Positions 1-7,108 of a DNA stretch of 64,000 bases are shown here, piece by piece. The translations under genes and the position numbers were made by a program. The stretch comes from Oscillospiraceae bacterium Marseille-Q3528 (GTDB taxonomy: Bacteria > Bacillota > Clostridia > Lachnospirales > Lachnospiraceae): positions 98,473 through 162,472 of the forward strand of contig JAGTTR010000003.1 in the NCBI GenBank assembly GCA_018223385.1, written 5' to 3'. Each line of letters starts with the position of its first letter. Position 1 is the first letter of the stretch. A model generated the notes under the pieces. The model was given only the letters and a program-made list of their open reading frames with translations. It did no database searches and was not told the DNA's origin.

Positions 1-883
1 CAGGAAGCAGCCCGCCAATGGATACGAATTCAATTCGGTCCTCGTAAATGCTGATCAAGGTGCTGGCTCGGAAGGAATAGTCCCGGTGCACCAGCGAGTT
101 CAGCAGCGCCTCGCGGACAGCAACCTCCGGGTAGTCCCGTGTATCAATCCGCAGGAGTTTCTGGAAGGTCGCAAGGGTCTGATTGTGGAAATCAATATAG
201 TCGTAGACCTCATTGAGCTGCTGCATCAGGGAGCCGGAAAACTCCCGGCGATCTTTAAACACATTCTGATTGGTTCCTTCAAAAACAGCTGCCTTGATGG
301 TATGGGGACACTGTTCAGACAGGAGTAGCCCCAGATTTGTATAAACGCCGTCTACGGAAACGATTTTCAGAGTCTGCATTTGCGGCTGCCCGAAGGCAAC
401 ATTCCGTTTTTCAAACTCTTTTTTTGTTGCCTCAAAGGTCAACGCCTGATTGGTAGACCGCATATTCTCAAAGCTGTCCCCATCAGTTTCCTTGATCATC
501 TGCCGAATGGCTGTATCCGTTGCCGGAACAGAAGAATAGCCCTGCCGCACATAGACGCCCTCGGGCCGAATCCCTTTCTTTGCCAGGTAATAAGGACGGT
601 TCGTGCCGCGCTGGATGTTGACGGCTACAACTGCTTTTCCCTCGCAGTCCAGCGTTTCATAGTGAATGAACATGGTGACATCCGGCTTTATGGCATCCCG
701 TACCATATTGGAAATCTGTAAGGCGCATTCATCCGCATTCTCGACACCCAGCACTGTGCCATCGTCCGCCACGCCCACATAGACCGTGCCACCGTTGCAG
801 TTTGCAAAAGCAATAATTTCCTTTTTGATGTCATTCAGCACAATGGACTTTAGCTCAACGGTTTCTGTCTCCTGGAATCTCAT
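1..883 (-). CDS. AlbA_2-domain (Schlafen-type) ATP-binding transcriptional regulator, C-terminus cut by window edge
   Basis: The minus strand is open from an ATG at 883 to the window edge; about 294 residues are visible and the C-terminus lies outside. The protein begins MRFQETETVELKS and continues through a segment reading IIAFANCNGGTVYVGVADDG, the classic AlbA_2 / Divergent-AAA_4 signature, followed by an R-G-x-N-R-P-Y-Y segment and, near the cut end, EVAVREALLNSLVHRDYS, typical of the GHKL-like second domain of these regulators. Members of the family are usually DNA-binding regulators with a C-terminal winged helix, which cannot be checked here. The start is supported by the GAGGTGAG ribosome site just upstream. 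It is read away from the SirTM operon's end on the same strand. Its targets are unknown; the inverted repeat over its promoter suggests autoregulation. Confidence 0.8.
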   Translation of the reverse strand, partial: MRFQETETVELKSIVLNDIKKEIIAFANCNGGTVYVGVADDGTVLGVENADECALQISNMVRDAIKPDVTMFIHYETLDCEGKAVVAVNIQRGTNRPYYLAKKGIRPEGVYVRQGYSSVPATDTAIRQMIKETDGDSFENMRSTNQALTFEATKKEFEKRNVAFGQPQMQTLKIVSVDGVYTNLGLLLSEQCPHTIKAAVFEGTNQNVFKDRREFSGSLMQQLNEVYDYIDFHNQTLATFQKLLRIDTRDYPEVAVREALLNSLVHRDYSFRASTLISIYEDRIEFVSIGGLLP

Positions 884-914
884 TCTGCTCACCTCTTAGT
901 CCTATTCTACCCAT

Positions 915-959
915 ATTCTAACCATTCTAATCATTATTGTCAATTGCTATGGTTAGAAT
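915..959 (-). promoter_or_regulatory. Promoter with overlapping 10-bp inverted repeat for the AlbA_2 regulator
   Basis: On the minus strand TTGACA (plus 938-943) is followed after exactly 17 bases by TAGAAT (plus 915-920). A perfect inverted repeat, ATTCTAACCA at 915-924 and TGGTTAGAAT at 950-959, brackets the -35 box and covers the -10 box, and further TAGAAT-like copies continue toward the gene. This is the arrangement expected of a repressor operator; autoregulation is inferred. Confidence 0.6.
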
Positions 960-979
960 AATGAGGAGCAGAGACACAA

Positions 980-1897
980 TCAAAGTTGAGTAAGAATTTC
1001 CCCGATATCCCCGTCAATACAGATGGACTGTCCTTCGATTTCCTTTGGACAGAGGGCCTGCCCCTGGTTGATGCAGACGTAAATCGCCTTGGGATTCTTC
1101 GCCGTCATCTGCCAGAAATCATACTTGATGATCCCCGGGGTATTGTACCCCACGCCCAGCTCCAGAAAAACAATCCGAAGTCCCTCGTGCCGCCGGAGAA
1201 ATTCTGTATATCGTGCGGCAGCCCGATGCCACCCTGCGTCCTGGACGAAGGTGTTGTCACAGCGCAGGTTCATAGACATGGGTTTGCCGCAATGCGGGCA
1301 GCAGGGGATCAGATCGGAAGGAACGGACATCAACGGTGCGTCATGATCCGGTGGCTGCAGACATCCGTTCTCATTGATGCGATAGCCCTGGGCTTCTACC
1401 ATCTGACGGATCTGCGCTTCATTGTCAAAGGTTTCCTGGCAGCAGGGGGTGCTGCACTGGAACAGGCCATAGTCTCCCTGGGTGTAGAAAAGTCTCTTTT
1501 TGTCAAAACCTGCCCGCTGGAAACAGTGATCCACGTTGGTGGTGATGACGAAATAATCTTTTCCGTGTATCAGGGATAGCAGCTGCCCGTAAACAGGCTT
1601 GGGCGGCGGGGTGAACCGGTTGATCCACACATAACGGCTCCAGAACGCCCAGAATTCCTCCGGTGTGGGATAAGGGTAAAAGCCGCCGGAATACATGTCC
1701 GAGAAGCCGTATTTTTTCTGGAAATCAGAGAAGTATCGTGAGAATCGTTCTCCGCTGTAGGCGTAACCTGCCGCGGTGGACAGGCCGGAGCCTGCGCCTA
1801 TGACAACGGCATCTGCTTTTGCTATCCGGGCCCGGAGGGCATCAGTGGACGGAAAGGAGCCGTTCGTAGATTTTTTTGTCCAGATCTTTGAAAACAT
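980..1897 (-). CDS. SirTM-type sirtuin (protein ADP-ribosyltransferase)
   Basis: The 305-residue protein has the NAD-binding Rossmann signature GAGSGLSTAAGY (34-45), TTNVD at 119-123, and a cysteine-rich zinc module (C148, C152, C153, C199, C200, C203, C213). In classical Sir2 deacetylases a His follows the TxNxD region; here the matching place reads TQGDYG, giving N121 and Q140. This Asn/Gln pair is the mark of the SirTM class, described as protein ADP-ribosyltransferases linked to macrodomains in streptococci and staphylococci. The start overlaps the macrodomain gene by 56 bases, and an AAAGGTG ribosome site lies at the right distance inside that gene, so the overlap is likely real and the two are co-translated. 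The known partners (GcvH-L, LplA2) are not in this operon, so the substrate is unknown. Confidence 0.88.
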   Translation of the reverse strand: MFSKIWTKKSTNGSFPSTDALRARIAKADAVVIGAGSGLSTAAGYAYSGERFSRYFSDFQKKYGFSDMYSGGFYPYPTPEEFWAFWSRYVWINRFTPPPKPVYGQLLSLIHGKDYFVITTNVDHCFQRAGFDKKRLFYTQGDYGLFQCSTPCCQETFDNEAQIRQMVEAQGYRINENGCLQPPDHDAPLMSVPSDLIPCCPHCGKPMSMNLRCDNTFVQDAGWHRAAARYTEFLRRHEGLRIVFLELGVGYNTPGIIKYDFWQMTAKNPKAIYVCINQGQALCPKEIEGQSICIDGDIGEILTQL

Positions 1898-2627
1898 TGA
1901 AAATCACCTTTCTCACACTGGTTTTGGTTTGCAGAAACTGCTGAACAGTGTTCACTGCAATTTGGGCTGCCTCTTCATTGGGAAAATGGAACACGCCGGT
2001 GGAAATACAGCAGAATGCCACACTTTCCAGATCATAGGCAGCTGCCAGCTCCAGGCAGGAGCGGTAGCAGGATGCCAGAAGCTGCCGGTCGCTGGCTGTG
2101 ACCCGGGATTGTATTATGGGTCCCACCGTGTGCAGCACATATTTGCAGGGCAGATTAAAAGCTGGCGTGATCTTGGCCCGGCCGGTGGGTTCCTCGTGTC
2201 CCTGCCGTCTCATCAGTTCGGCGCAGGCCAGCCGCAGCTGTACACCGGCAAAGGTATGGATACAGTTGTCGATACAGCTGTGATTGGGGATATAGCAGCC
2301 TGTCAGTCCGCTGTTGGCGGCATTGACAATGGCATCGCACCGCAGAGCTGTGATATCCCCCTGCCACACGCAGATCCCATTCTGCAGGGGTGTCAGATCC
2401 TGTACATCGGTGATGCCTTTTTGGGCTGTTTCATCGGTGAGATAGGCATCCTGTACTTCCAGAAATGCCGGGTCGCAGGCCTTTGGGGCACGGACATTCA
2501 GCAGCGCCCGCAGCAGCTGCTTCTGCCCGGCGGGATCCCCGGGGATGGCCAGATCCTCATACTGCGGGTTTTCTCTCAGGAGAGACTGGATCAGAAATAA
2601 TCTTTTTGCGCTTTGATTCATTGTCAA
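1842..2627 (-). CDS. Macrodomain protein-ADP-ribose hydrolase (zinc-containing SirTM-linked type)
   Basis: The 261-residue protein has a helical N-terminal extension (1-80) and then a macrodomain: GDITALRCDAIVNAANSGL (90-108) is the ADP-ribose-binding core, followed by GCYIPNHSCIDN, whose C111, H116 and C118 match the zinc-site pattern of the macrodomains paired with SirTM. Family members remove ADP-ribose from proteins modified by SirTM, making the pair a reversible switch. The start codon overlaps the stop of the upstream PNPOx-ferredoxin gene in an ATGA, and the SirTM gene starts within its last 56 bases, so these three genes are very tightly coupled. The length fits the family. Function is strongly supported by motif and context; the modified protein target is not shown by the sequence. 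Confidence 0.9.
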   Translation of the reverse strand: MTMNQSAKRLFLIQSLLRENPQYEDLAIPGDPAGQKQLLRALLNVRAPKACDPAFLEVQDAYLTDETAQKGITDVQDLTPLQNGICVWQGDITALRCDAIVNAANSGLTGCYIPNHSCIDNCIHTFAGVQLRLACAELMRRQGHEEPTGRAKITPAFNLPCKYVLHTVGPIIQSRVTASDRQLLASCYRSCLELAAAYDLESVAFCCISTGVFHFPNEEAAQIAVNTVQQFLQTKTSVRKVIFNVFKDLDKKIYERLLSVH

Positions 2628-3241
2628 AACCTTCTTTCAATTGCCTGACAGGGGCAGACCTCCGCACAGCGTCCACAGTGCAGGCAGTGGTGCCGGTCAA
2701 TGATAACCTGTTTAACCGATATATCAATACATTTCTGGGGACAGACGGAATAGCATAGCTTGCAGCCGATACAGTTTTTTCCGACATAGTAACCGGACGC
2801 GGCATGCGCAGCCTGTCCGATGGAGATACTGTCCCGCATGATATGGGATGGATCACTGATGTCAAAATATTCGCCCTCAGCCTCGTACAGACAGAAGACC
2901 TCCAGGGCACTGCGGGTATCACCGGGGTAAATAGACTGCATATAGGGATTTTTTTCAAAAATCTCGTCCAGTTTTTCACTGCCGATATTTTTGATTTTTC
3001 CGCGCAGAGAAATGGAAATCTTGCCTTTGGTGGCAGACAGGGCAATATAGCCCTGTTCCATAAGCTGCGTGTAGAATATCTTGCCTTTTGCGGTCAGAAA
3101 ATATACGCCCTGTTCGTCCCACAGCATCATATCAATGATACGGGTCTGCGGATGCCCGTCAGCACCAATGGTGGCAACCGTGGTGGAGTGAATGCCTGTT
3201 ACCAGAAGCTTCAGATAATCATTTCTCTGCATGATACTCAT
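2624..3241 (-). CDS. PNPOx-like flavin domain fused to 2[4Fe-4S] ferredoxin
   Basis: The 205-residue protein has an N-terminal pyridoxamine-phosphate-oxidase-like split barrel (about 1-130; HSTTVATIGADGHPQTRIID is the usual first strands) and a C-terminal ferredoxin with two CxxCxxCxxxCP clusters (CIGCKLCYSVCP and CLHCGRCAEVCP). Such fusions probably bind FMN or a related cofactor and shuttle electrons through two [4Fe-4S] clusters; the physiological substrate is not known. It is the second gene of the minus-strand operon, 17 bases after the PNPOx gene and sharing ATGA with the macrodomain gene. The start at 3241 is close behind the preceding stop; an AAAGGAAATG-type site precedes it. Its position next to an ADP-ribosylation cycle suggests a redox-stress role, which is inference. 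Confidence 0.85.
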   Translation of the reverse strand: MSIMQRNDYLKLLVTGIHSTTVATIGADGHPQTRIIDMMLWDEQGVYFLTAKGKIFYTQLMEQGYIALSATKGKISISLRGKIKNIGSEKLDEIFEKNPYMQSIYPGDTRSALEVFCLYEAEGEYFDISDPSHIMRDSISIGQAAHAASGYYVGKNCIGCKLCYSVCPQKCIDISVKQVIIDRHHCLHCGRCAEVCPCQAIERRF

Positions 3242-3258
3242 TTCCTTTCAGAATAATT

Positions 3259-3654
3259 TTAGAATTCGTAGGGCGGGTTACCGGAGAAATCTGCGATGAT
3301 GCCGTGTGCGTTTTCCAGATAAAACACTTCAAAAATCGGGTTTGCGGCATCTCCGTACTGTCCCTTTACAATGGGATTCTGGATGCACATTTCCTTGGCA
3401 GCCATGTTGTTTTCGAAAACAGCCTTGCTGTGAAGACGGATCCATGCATAGGAAGGGCTGGAAACGGAAATCTCAATTTCCGGATTTGCCTGCATATCCT
3501 TGTATACTTCTTTGGTGTTGTTGGTGCAGAACCAGAGCTTGCCGTCAAGTTCACCGGCAAACATGAACGGGCGGCATTTTGCTTTGCCATCGCGGCCTAC
3601 AGTGGCCAGATACTGTACCGGGTTCTCGTTTAAAAATGCAACTACTTTCTTCAT
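3259..3654 (-). CDS. Pyridoxamine 5'-phosphate oxidase family flavin protein
   Basis: The 131-residue product begins MKKVVAFLNENPVQYLATVGRDGKAKCRPF, the standard opening of small split-barrel flavin-binding proteins of the PNPOx superfamily, and ends with a conserved aromatic tail. The start at 3654 is chosen because AGGAGG lies 7 bases upstream; an in-frame extension to 3759 has no ribosome site and reads unlike the family. It is the first gene of the four-gene operon with the PNPOx-ferredoxin fusion, macrodomain and SirTM genes. The promoter must lie in the 197-base gap shared with the divergent HxlR regulator. Many relatives are annotated only as pyridoxamine oxidases by homology; heme, F420 or FMN reductase activity are alternatives. 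Confidence 0.8.
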   Translation of the reverse strand: MKKVVAFLNENPVQYLATVGRDGKAKCRPFMFAGELDGKLWFCTNNTKEVYKDMQANPEIEISVSSPSYAWIRLHSKAVFENNMAAKEMCIQNPIVKGQYGDAANPIFEVFYLENAHGIIADFSGNPPYEF

Positions 3655-3769
3655 GATAATACCTCCTTGAAATAATGGAAAATGTTTTTTGAAAAGGAAG
3701 GATTTCCTTTCGATGGTTTTATCATAAAGCAGTAGGGCAGAATCGTAAAGTAAGCACAATAAAGTGCGG

Positions 3770-3789
3770 TAGTTACCAAAAGGATACTA
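3770..3789. promoter_or_regulatory. Candidate HxlR operator between divergent genes
   Basis: TAGTTACC-aaaa-GGATACTA is an imperfect 8-bp palindrome (6 of 8 positions pair) in the gap between the PNPOx operon and hxlR. HxlR-family proteins such as YodB bind TAGTAnC-type palindromes of this size next to their own genes. Binding is inferred from position and shape only; a further GTAAACTGGTAC/GTATTG half-site pair lies at about 3804-3830. Confidence 0.4.
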
Positions 3790-3851
3790 TTGAAAAAGAG
3801 GCGGTAAACTGGTACGATAACAGTATTGTAGCAGGAAAGGCTGGGATAGAA

Positions 3852-4265
3852 ATGTCAGAAGATAACAGAATAATGGAAACAGCAGTAACCGGAGAAACAG
3901 TGGAAGTAAAACCAGAGACGCCGCTGGCCCGGATACTTCCGGCCTGCCCGGTGGAGACAACGCTGACACTGATCAGTGATAAATGGAAGGTACTGATCCT
4001 CCGGGATCTGCTGTCGGGAACAAAGCGGTTCGGCGAGTTGAAGAAATCCATTGGCCATGTGACGCAGAAGGTACTGACGGCGCAGCTGCGCCAGATGGAG
4101 GAAAGCGGCCTTCTGACCCGGACAGTTTACGCGGAGGTGCCGCCCCGGGTGGAATATACCCTGACGGATCTGGGCTACAGTCTGAAACCGATTCTGGATG
4201 CCATGTGGACCTGGGGAGAAAATTATAAGAAAACCATAGAGAAGGAATGTGAGCGGGATGCATAA
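3852..4265 (+). CDS. HxlR-family winged-helix transcriptional regulator
   Basis: The 137-residue protein carries the HxlR core: CPVETTLTLISDKWKVLILRDLLSG (32-56), RFGELKKSIGHVTQKVLT as the recognition helix, and the wing RVEYTLTDLGYSL. The single cysteine C32 just ahead of the DNA-binding domain is the residue that senses electrophiles or disulfide stress in several HxlR proteins (YodB, HypR), so redox sensing is plausible. The gene is divergent from the four-gene flavin/ADP-ribosylation operon and overlaps the downstream hydrolase gene, making both likely targets. AGGAAAGG lies upstream of the ATG at 3852; a second ATG at codon 8 is an alternative start, since the first 20 residues are poorly conserved in the family. 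Confidence 0.88.
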   Translation: MSEDNRIMETAVTGETVEVKPETPLARILPACPVETTLTLISDKWKVLILRDLLSGTKRFGELKKSIGHVTQKVLTAQLRQMEESGLLTRTVYAEVPPRVEYTLTDLGYSLKPILDAMWTWGENYKKTIEKECERDA

Positions 4266-4893
4266 GAGACAGGATGCGGGCACCGGCAGAAAGCTGGCAG
4301 TTTATTTTCCCGGCATTGGCTATCACTGTGATAAGCCTCTTCTGTACTACAGCCGCCGTCTGGCAAAAGAGGCCGGGTATGAGGAGCTGCAGCTGTCGTA
4401 TACCTTTTCCGGTGGCAATATCAGGGGAAACAAAGAGAAAATGCGGGAAGCCTTTTTCACACTGTATGACCAGGCTGCGGAGCAGCTGGCCGATGTAAAC
4501 TGGGAATCCTGGGATGAAGTTTTATTTGTGTCCAAGAGTATCGGCACGATTATCAGCGCAGCTTACGCGGCAAAGCAGCACATTCCCTGCCGCCAGATTC
4601 TGTATACGCCGCTGGAAGATACCTTCCGGATAGAGGAAGAACTGGGACTTACCCGGGAGGCGGTACAGGATCGGAAATCCGCAGGAAAAGAGAACCATGC
4701 CATTGCCTTTATCGGGACAGCGGATCCCTGGAGCAAGGTGCCCCAGGTGATCTCGCTGAGTGAAGAGAAAGGAATTCCCATCTTTTCCTATGAAGGCGCC
4801 AACCATTCCCTGGAAACAGGAAATGCGCTGGCCTGTCTGGATATCCTCACGGATGTGATGGCAAAAACCAGTTCCTTTCTGCACAGAATTTAG
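4258..4893 (+). CDS. Alpha/beta-hydrolase family protein
   Basis: The 211-residue protein reads as a small alpha/beta hydrolase: LAVYFPGIGYHCDKPLLYY near the N-terminus is the oxyanion strand-loop, FVSKSIGT is the nucleophile elbow (S-x-S-x-G, with Ser in place of the first Gly), FIGTADPWSK supplies the acid Asp, and EGANHSLE the catalytic His. No substrate can be inferred. The ATG at 4258 is preferred because AAGGA sits about 11 bases ahead; the in-frame GTG at 4249 leaves almost no space after the same ribosome site. It overlaps the end of hxlR by 8 bases and is therefore probably cotranscribed with the regulator. It converges on thiC with only 28 bases between, and no clear terminator is visible. 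Confidence 0.75.
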   Translation: MHKRQDAGTGRKLAVYFPGIGYHCDKPLLYYSRRLAKEAGYEELQLSYTFSGGNIRGNKEKMREAFFTLYDQAAEQLADVNWESWDEVLFVSKSIGTIISAAYAAKQHIPCRQILYTPLEDTFRIEEELGLTREAVQDRKSAGKENHAIAFIGTADPWSKVPQVISLSEEKGIPIFSYEGANHSLETGNALACLDILTDVMAKTSSFLHRI

Positions 4894-4921
4894 AGAGGAA
4901 TCCTGTGCGGCCGGTGTGATT

Positions 4922-6232
4922 TTATAAAATGTCGATATATTCTCCGGCAAGTGCTTTGTTCATGCTTCGCACGGCACAGAATTTTCCGCACATGCTGCAG
5001 GTGTCGCTGTGGTCATCCTCCGGACTTCTGCTGTCCCGGATGGCCTTGGCGGTATCCGGATCCAGTGCGCAGGCAAACTGGGCATCCCAGTCCAGCTTCT
5101 GGCGGGCCTCTGCCATGCGGTCATCGATGTCCCGGGCACCGGGAATGCCTTTGGCGATGTCTGCCGCGTGGGCAGCAATCTTGGAGGCGATAATGCCCTG
5201 TTTTACGTCATCCACATTGGGCAGGGCAAGGTGCTCCGCAGGGGTGACATAACACAGGAAAGCGGCACCGCTCATGGCAGCCAGAGCACCGCCGATGGCA
5301 GCTGTGATGTGGTCATAGCCCGGGGCGATATCCGTGACCAGAGGCCCCAGGACATAGAAGGGAGCGCCCATGCAGATGCTCTGCTGTACCTTCATATTGG
5401 CAGCTACCTGGTCCATGGGTACATGGCCGGGGCCTTCCACCATGACCTGTACGTTATGAGCCCAGGCCCGTTTGGTCAGTTCTCCCAGGCGAACCAGCTC
5501 TTCGATCTGGCATACATCGGTAGCATCAGCCAGACATCCGGGACGGCAGGCATCTCCCAGGGAGATAGTTACATCGTATTCTTCGCAGATGTCCAGAATT
5601 TCATCGAAATATTCATAAAAAGGATTTTCCTCCCCTGTCATGCACATCCAGGCAAATACCAGACTGCCGCCGCGGCTGACAATGTTGGTTTTCCGCTTGT
5701 GGGTTTTGATCTGGTCGATGGTTTTTCTTGTGATGCCGCAATGCAGGGTGACAAAATCTACACCGTCCTCGGCATGGAGCCGGATGACATCAAGGAAGTC
5801 CCTGGCAGTCAGAGAGGCCAGATCCCGCTGGTAATGAATGACGCTGTCATAGATGGGAACGGTGCCGATCATCACCGGACATTCCTGGGTGAGTTTCCGG
5901 CGGAAAGGCTGGGTATTGCCGTGGCTGGACAGATCCATGATGGCTTCCGCACCCAGATTGACAGCACTCATCACTTTTTCCATCTCAATGTCGTAATCCT
6001 TGCAGTCTCTGGATACGCCCAGGTTTACATTGATCTTTGTGCGCAGCATACTGCCCACGCCCTCCGGATCCAGACAGGTATGGTTCTTGTTGGCACAGAT
6101 GGCAACCTTTCCCTCGGCCACCAGCTTCATCAGCGCTTCCTGCGTCATGTTCTCTTTTCTGGCTACCGTGGCCAGCTCCGGGGTGACAATTCCTTTTCTT
6201 GCAGCATCCATCTGCGTTGTGTAGTTTCTCAT
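4922..6232 (-). CDS. thiC: Phosphomethylpyrimidine synthase ThiC
   Basis: ThiC is a non-canonical radical-SAM enzyme that converts aminoimidazole ribotide to hydroxymethylpyrimidine phosphate in thiamine synthesis. The 436-residue sequence shows the family core ([53 protein letters not shown]) and the C-terminal CxxCxxxxC cluster motif CSMCGKFC that binds the [4Fe-4S] cluster. It is the shorter bacterial form without the long N-terminal extension seen in enterobacteria and plants. The ATG at 6232 follows GGAGGGAAGAAC, a good ribosome site. A TPP riboswitch with an intrinsic terminator lies directly upstream, so transcription stops when thiamine pyrophosphate is plentiful. No other thiamine gene is adjacent. 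Confidence 0.97.
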   Translation of the reverse strand: MRNYTTQMDAARKGIVTPELATVARKENMTQEALMKLVAEGKVAICANKNHTCLDPEGVGSMLRTKINVNLGVSRDCKDYDIEMEKVMSAVNLGAEAIMDLSSHGNTQPFRRKLTQECPVMIGTVPIYDSVIHYQRDLASLTARDFLDVIRLHAEDGVDFVTLHCGITRKTIDQIKTHKRKTNIVSRGGSLVFAWMCMTGEENPFYEYFDEILDICEEYDVTISLGDACRPGCLADATDVCQIEELVRLGELTKRAWAHNVQVMVEGPGHVPMDQVAANMKVQQSICMGAPFYVLGPLVTDIAPGYDHITAAIGGALAAMSGAAFLCYVTPAEHLALPNVDDVKQGIIASKIAAHAADIAKGIPGARDIDDRMAEARQKLDWDAQFACALDPDTAKAIRDSRSPEDDHSDTCSMCGKFCAVRSMNKALAGEYIDIL

Positions 6233-6272
6233 TTGTTCTTCCCTCCATTTTCTTTTTTCGGGTTCCGGGCAA

Positions 6273-6298
6273 CAAAAAAGAGATGCGGAGGCATCTCT
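6273..6298 (-). terminator. Terminator of the thiC TPP riboswitch
   Basis: On the minus strand AGAGATGC-ctcc-GCATCTCT is followed directly by six T residues. It sits between the TPP aptamer and the thiC ribosome site, so it is the off-state expression platform. Confidence 0.9.
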
Positions 6299-6315
6299 AC
6301 TAATTGCGTATCATC

Positions 6316-6402
6316 GGTTCCCTCCGTTGGCATTATCCAAATCAGGTAAAGGGTCGAAGCGGAATCACGCTTCCTCTCAGCCGGCTTTCGCCAGCTCCCC
6401 TG
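6316..6402 (-). ncRNA. TPP riboswitch (THI element)
   Basis: Read on the minus strand this has the THI-box landmarks in order: GGGGAGCTGG, GGCTGAGAGGA, GACCCTTTACCTGAT, TGGATAATGCCAACG and GGAGGGAACCG. These form the thiamine-pyrophosphate aptamer. It lies 80-170 bases before thiC and is followed by an intrinsic terminator, consistent with transcriptional attenuation. Confidence 0.95.
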
Positions 6403-6562
6403 CTCTATGTATATGATTTATTATAAGGAAAAGCGGATAAGAAAGCAACAGATTTTTTGTATACTTTCTGTCCTGCAATTCCCAGATTTTGCTTGTGGAA
6501 ACCGGTTCCCTTCGTGTATGATAGAGAGGAATAGTATTTCAAATCAAACGGAGGATTGAAAA

Positions 6563-7006
6563 ATGGAAAATATGACAGGACGTAATGTGGGAAAAACATG
6601 CCGTACCCACTATAGAGGAACCTTTAATGACGGAACACAGTTTGATTGCTCCTATGACCGTGGAGAGCCGCTGGAGTTCGTCTGCGGCGCGGGCCAGATG
6701 ATCCAGGGCTTCGATGCCGCTGTGGCAGATATGGAAGTGGGAGAGATCAAAGAGATTCATCTGATGCCGGAAGAAGCTTATGGCATGCCGGACCCCAAGG
6801 CGATTTTTGAAGTGCAGATCGCACAGCTGCCGGGCGCAGAGGATCTGGAAGTGGGACAGCAGGTATATTTGAGCAATCAGTACGGCCAGCCGTTCCCGGT
6901 GAAGGTTGTGGACAAGAATGAGACAATGATTACTTTTGATGCCAACCACGAGATGGCGGGAAAAGAACTGAACTTTTCCATCGAACTGGTAGAGGTTGTC
7001 GAATAA
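6563..7006 (+). CDS. FKBP-type peptidyl-prolyl cis-trans isomerase (SlyD-like)
   Basis: The 147-residue protein is organised like SlyD: a split FKBP domain (THYRGTFNDGTQFDCSYDRGEPLEFVCGAGQMIQGFDAAVADMEVGE) interrupted by an insert-in-flap domain (about 70-120) and closed by TFDANHEMAGKELNFSIELVEV, which matches the NHPLAGKxLxFxV end of SlyD. It lacks the His-rich metal-binding tail of E. coli SlyD. The predicted activity is prolyl isomerisation and chaperoning of unfolded proteins in the cytoplasm. GGAGG precedes the ATG at a good distance. It stands upstream of spoVT, and a hairpin between them probably ends its transcript. The isomerase family is clear; a more specific partner is not. Confidence 0.9.
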   Translation: MENMTGRNVGKTCRTHYRGTFNDGTQFDCSYDRGEPLEFVCGAGQMIQGFDAAVADMEVGEIKEIHLMPEEAYGMPDPKAIFEVQIAQLPGAEDLEVGQQVYLSNQYGQPFPVKVVDKNETMITFDANHEMAGKELNFSIELVEVVE

Positions 7007-7027
7007 ATAAAAGCTGAGAGGCTGCTT

Positions 7028-7056
7028 GTATAATTCCTCCTGTTTTCCGCATACTA
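7028..7056 (+). promoter_or_regulatory. Sigma-G-like promoter of spoVT
   Basis: GTATA at 7028-7032 and CATACTA at 7050-7056 are separated by 17 bases, closely matching the forespore sigma-F/sigma-G consensus (GnATr, then CATnnTA). spoVT is sigma-G-dependent in Bacillus subtilis, so the match is biologically expected. Predicted transcription would begin near 7063. Confidence 0.6.
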
Positions 7057-7106
7057 CCCATACAGCACAAATTATGGAAGGTATGTAAGCTACAGGAGGA
7101 ATTTTT
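7032..7106 (+). terminator. Long hairpin whose 3' arm contains the spoVT ribosome site
   Basis: AATTCCTCCTGT at 7032-7043 is a perfect 12-bp inverted repeat of ACAGGAGGAATT at 7092-7103; inside it CATAC at 7050-7054 can also pair with GTATG at 7081-7085. The second arm runs into TTTTT, so the whole works as a terminator for the FKBP gene, and it also contains the AGGAGG that serves spoVT. Confidence 0.75.
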
Positions 7107-7108
7107 AT

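Noticed and set aside
5009..6349. A 446-codon plus-strand frame over thiC
   Set aside because: Antisense to thiC and running through the TPP riboswitch region; no start signal.
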